This document shows positions 62,356 through 64,000 of a stretch of 64,000 nt of DNA, in pieces (within the stretch, counting starts at the first letter, position 1; the number at the start of each line of letters is the position of its first letter). Origin of the DNA: Billgrantia ethanolica (GTDB lineage Bacteria; Pseudomonadota; Gammaproteobacteria; Pseudomonadales; Halomonadaceae). Where the stretch lies: the NCBI RefSeq assembly GCF_021404305.1, contig NZ_JABFTX010000001.1, positions 1,302,001-1,366,000 on the forward strand. Direction: 5' to 3'. The position numbers and the translations under genes are program-made. The notes below the pieces were generated by a model. That model was not told the DNA's origin. It made no database searches and saw only the letters and a program-made list of their open reading frames with translations.

Positions 62356-63738
62356 TCAGGTTCGCTCACGCGCCAAAAGTTTCGACTCGGGCCGACCATC
62401 CTGCCCACTTCGGACCAATAAGCGTCGCATGAGTTGCCAAGCGATCAGACCTGCCAAGACGTTCCCCAGGGCTGCCCCCATGGCCAGACCGGCAAGCCCA
62501 CCGAGCCAAGCCCCCAACCACAGGCAAGGGAGATAACAGACGAACAGCCGTGCCGCCGACATCAGCATGGCCCTCAACGGCCATCCCAACGCGTTGCCGG
62601 CGGAGACCACCAGCATGCAGACACCCAGCGCGGCATAGCTTGGCAGCAGGAAGCGAATCAGCAGGGTCAACTCCCCGCGCACCTCCGGGCTTCCAGCCAG
62701 CAGCTGCGCCAGCCAGGGCGCCAGGAGCGCCAGCAGCAGACCGAGCCCAAGCTGCCATGCCACCACAACCCGCAGCGCCAGGCGAATCAGCTGCCGAATC
62801 TGCTGCCAGTCGCCCGCGCCATAGCAACGACCCAACCAAGGCGGTAACGACATGGTCATGGCCAGCACCACGACCAGAGACAACGTCTCGAGTCGGCTTG
62901 CCAGTCCCCAGGCGGCCACCGATGCTTCTCCCAGACCGGCCACCACCGAGATGGCGAGCATCGCCGCCAACGGTGGCATCAACTGGCCCACCATGGCGGG
63001 CCCGGCAATGCCGAAAAAAGGACGCGCTGAAACCGCCAGTTCCTGCCTGAGCCCGCTTCGCGAAAGCCAGTCGTTCTGACGTAAACGCCCTGCCACGACC
63101 AGCAGTCCACAGCCAAAGGCGATTGCCGTGGCCCAGGCCGCGCCGGGAAGCCCGAGCCCCGACCAGGGGCCGATACCGAAGATCAGCAGGGGGTCGAGCG
63201 CCAGGTTGGCCAAGCTGGTGACCACCATCATCTTGCCGGGAAGGCGCGTATCACCGTGGGCGCGGAACAGGCTGTAGATGAAATAGAGCACCGCCCCCAG
63301 CCAGGCCGCAAACAGCTGAGGCGCCCAGTAGGCGCGAATCAGCGGCAGCGTCACCGTATCGGCCCCCAGGCGGGTGAAGATCGGCTCCTGGGCCCACCAC
63401 AGCACGACGGCCAGCAGGGCGATGGTTACGCTGCCCACCGACACCACCAGTGTTCCCAGGCGCCGCGCCCGCGACGTCTCACCTGCGCCCAATGTCCGCG
63501 AGATCAGGGCCGCGATGGCAATGCCCAGCCCCACCTGCACACCGATGATGAGAAAGGTCAGCGGAAAGGTGAACGACTGGGCAGCCAAGGGGGCCGTACC
63601 CAGGCGAGCCACGAAGGCACTGTCCACCAGTTGGAACCCCAGCAGTGACAGCACACCGATGGTCATCGGCCAGGTCTGGCGCCAAAGCGCGGGTCCCAGA
63701 CGCAGCATGGAGCCATCGGGCGATGAACGATATGTCAC
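62356..63738 (-). CDS. MATE-family multidrug efflux transporter
   Basis: 460 residues with about 12 membrane helices in two similar halves, typical of MATE antiporters. Segments include FQLVDSAFVARLGTAPLAAQ near the N-terminus and IGPWSGLGLPGAAWATAIAF. MATE proteins export cationic drugs or metabolites using sodium or proton gradients. The start overlaps the stop of the upstream partial gene by ATGA. The substrate is unknown. Confidence 0.93.
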   Translation of the reverse strand: MTYRSSPDGSMLRLGPALWRQTWPMTIGVLSLLGFQLVDSAFVARLGTAPLAAQSFTFPLTFLIIGVQVGLGIAIAALISRTLGAGETSRARRLGTLVVSVGSVTIALLAVVLWWAQEPIFTRLGADTVTLPLIRAYWAPQLFAAWLGAVLYFIYSLFRAHGDTRLPGKMMVVTSLANLALDPLLIFGIGPWSGLGLPGAAWATAIAFGCGLLVVAGRLRQNDWLSRSGLRQELAVSARPFFGIAGPAMVGQLMPPLAAMLAISVVAGLGEASVAAWGLASRLETLSLVVVLAMTMSLPPWLGRCYGAGDWQQIRQLIRLALRVVVAWQLGLGLLLALLAPWLAQLLAGSPEVRGELTLLIRFLLPSYAALGVCMLVVSAGNALGWPLRAMLMSAARLFVCYLPCLWLGAWLGGLAGLAMGAALGNVLAGLIAWQLMRRLLVRSGQDGRPESKLLARERT

Positions 63739-64000
63739 TGCGGCTGTGACTCCGTATTGGCAAGGGGAGATGAAAACCCGTTAGATGATGTCTCAGGCGT
63801 GGCATCGAGACGAACATCGACACAGAACATGACAGGATTGTCGGTGAACTCGTCGAACATGACATGATAGGAGTAAACGGGGACCTGACGCCCCTGCTTG
63901 TCCTGCAAGACCAGACGCCCCGATGGTATCGAACGGCCTTCATACAGCCAGGCAGAGTGAAGGCGAACCACATCCGCTTTCATTGCATCGGGAATGATGA
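63735..64000 (-). CDS. 3' end of a PAS-like protein, cut by the window edge
   Basis: The frame is open from the window edge to a stop at 63735, so this is the C-terminal part of a longer protein. Residues such as LVLQDKQGRQVPVYSYHVMF followed by VMFCVDVRLD resemble the last two strands of a PAS domain. A low-complexity tail ends the protein. An internal ATG at 63983 is a possible but less likely start. It is translationally coupled to the MATE gene by a 4-base overlap. Confidence 0.6.
   Translation of the reverse strand, partial: IIPDAMKADVVRLHSAWLYEGRSIPSGRLVLQDKQGRQVPVYSYHVMFDEFTDNPVMFCVDVRLDATPETSSNGFSSPLANTESQPQ

Overview
The window looks like the chromosome of a moderately halophilic gammaproteobacterium of the Halomonas / Halomonadaceae type. 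The evidence is a GC-rich coding style, Halomonas-like flagellar proteins, the gammaproteobacterial gacA-uvrC-pgsA-tRNA block, and linked nadB / ygfX-sdhE and lapA-lapB genes. The species call is inference from gene content; no database search was possible.

Positions 1-38401 are almost entirely a flagellar island. On the left are a flagellin glycosyltransferase candidate (TPR + GT41 + methyltransferase-like regions), fliC and two tandem fliD paralogues. A Fic protein, an orphan MotB-like OmpA protein and a CBS-PAS-GGDEF-EAL protein follow. Then come flaG, fliE (minus) and fliFGHIJKLMNOPQR (plus). The rod-hook-ring genes flgBCDEFGHIJKL lie on the minus strand, with flgA, flgM and flgN on the plus strand. 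Late-gene promoters of the flagellar sigma-28 type (TAAAGTTT-N11-GCCGATAA) can be read directly upstream of fliC, both fliD genes, flaG, flgKL and flgMN. An imperfect inverted repeat between flgB and flgA resembles an FlhDC operator.

Positions 38402-42429 hold two divergent c-di-GMP genes. One is a membrane dCACHE/PAS/GGDEF enzyme. The other is a PAS-GGDEF-EAL protein whose two catalytic motifs are both degenerate while its GGDEF inhibitory (I) site is intact. Each has its own sigma-28-like promoter, so both appear to be expressed with the late flagellar genes. This is the most interesting regulatory arrangement in the window.

Positions 42452-58000 are mainly housekeeping: an amidase, tRNA-Ala, gacA/uvrY-uvrC-pgsA, tRNA-Gly-Cys-Leu, nadB, ygfX-sdhE, ihfB-lapA-lapB, convergent pyrF, cfa, another diguanylate cyclase, a small membrane protein, and phhB plus an aromatic aminotransferase.

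Positions 58001-64000 hold a Crp/Fnr-type regulator divergent from an NCS2 purine-type permease, a secreted Asp/Gly tandem-repeat protein with DxDxDG calcium-loop-like motifs, a Spy/CpxP-like periplasmic protein, a MATE efflux pump and the 3' end of a PAS-like gene cut by the window edge.
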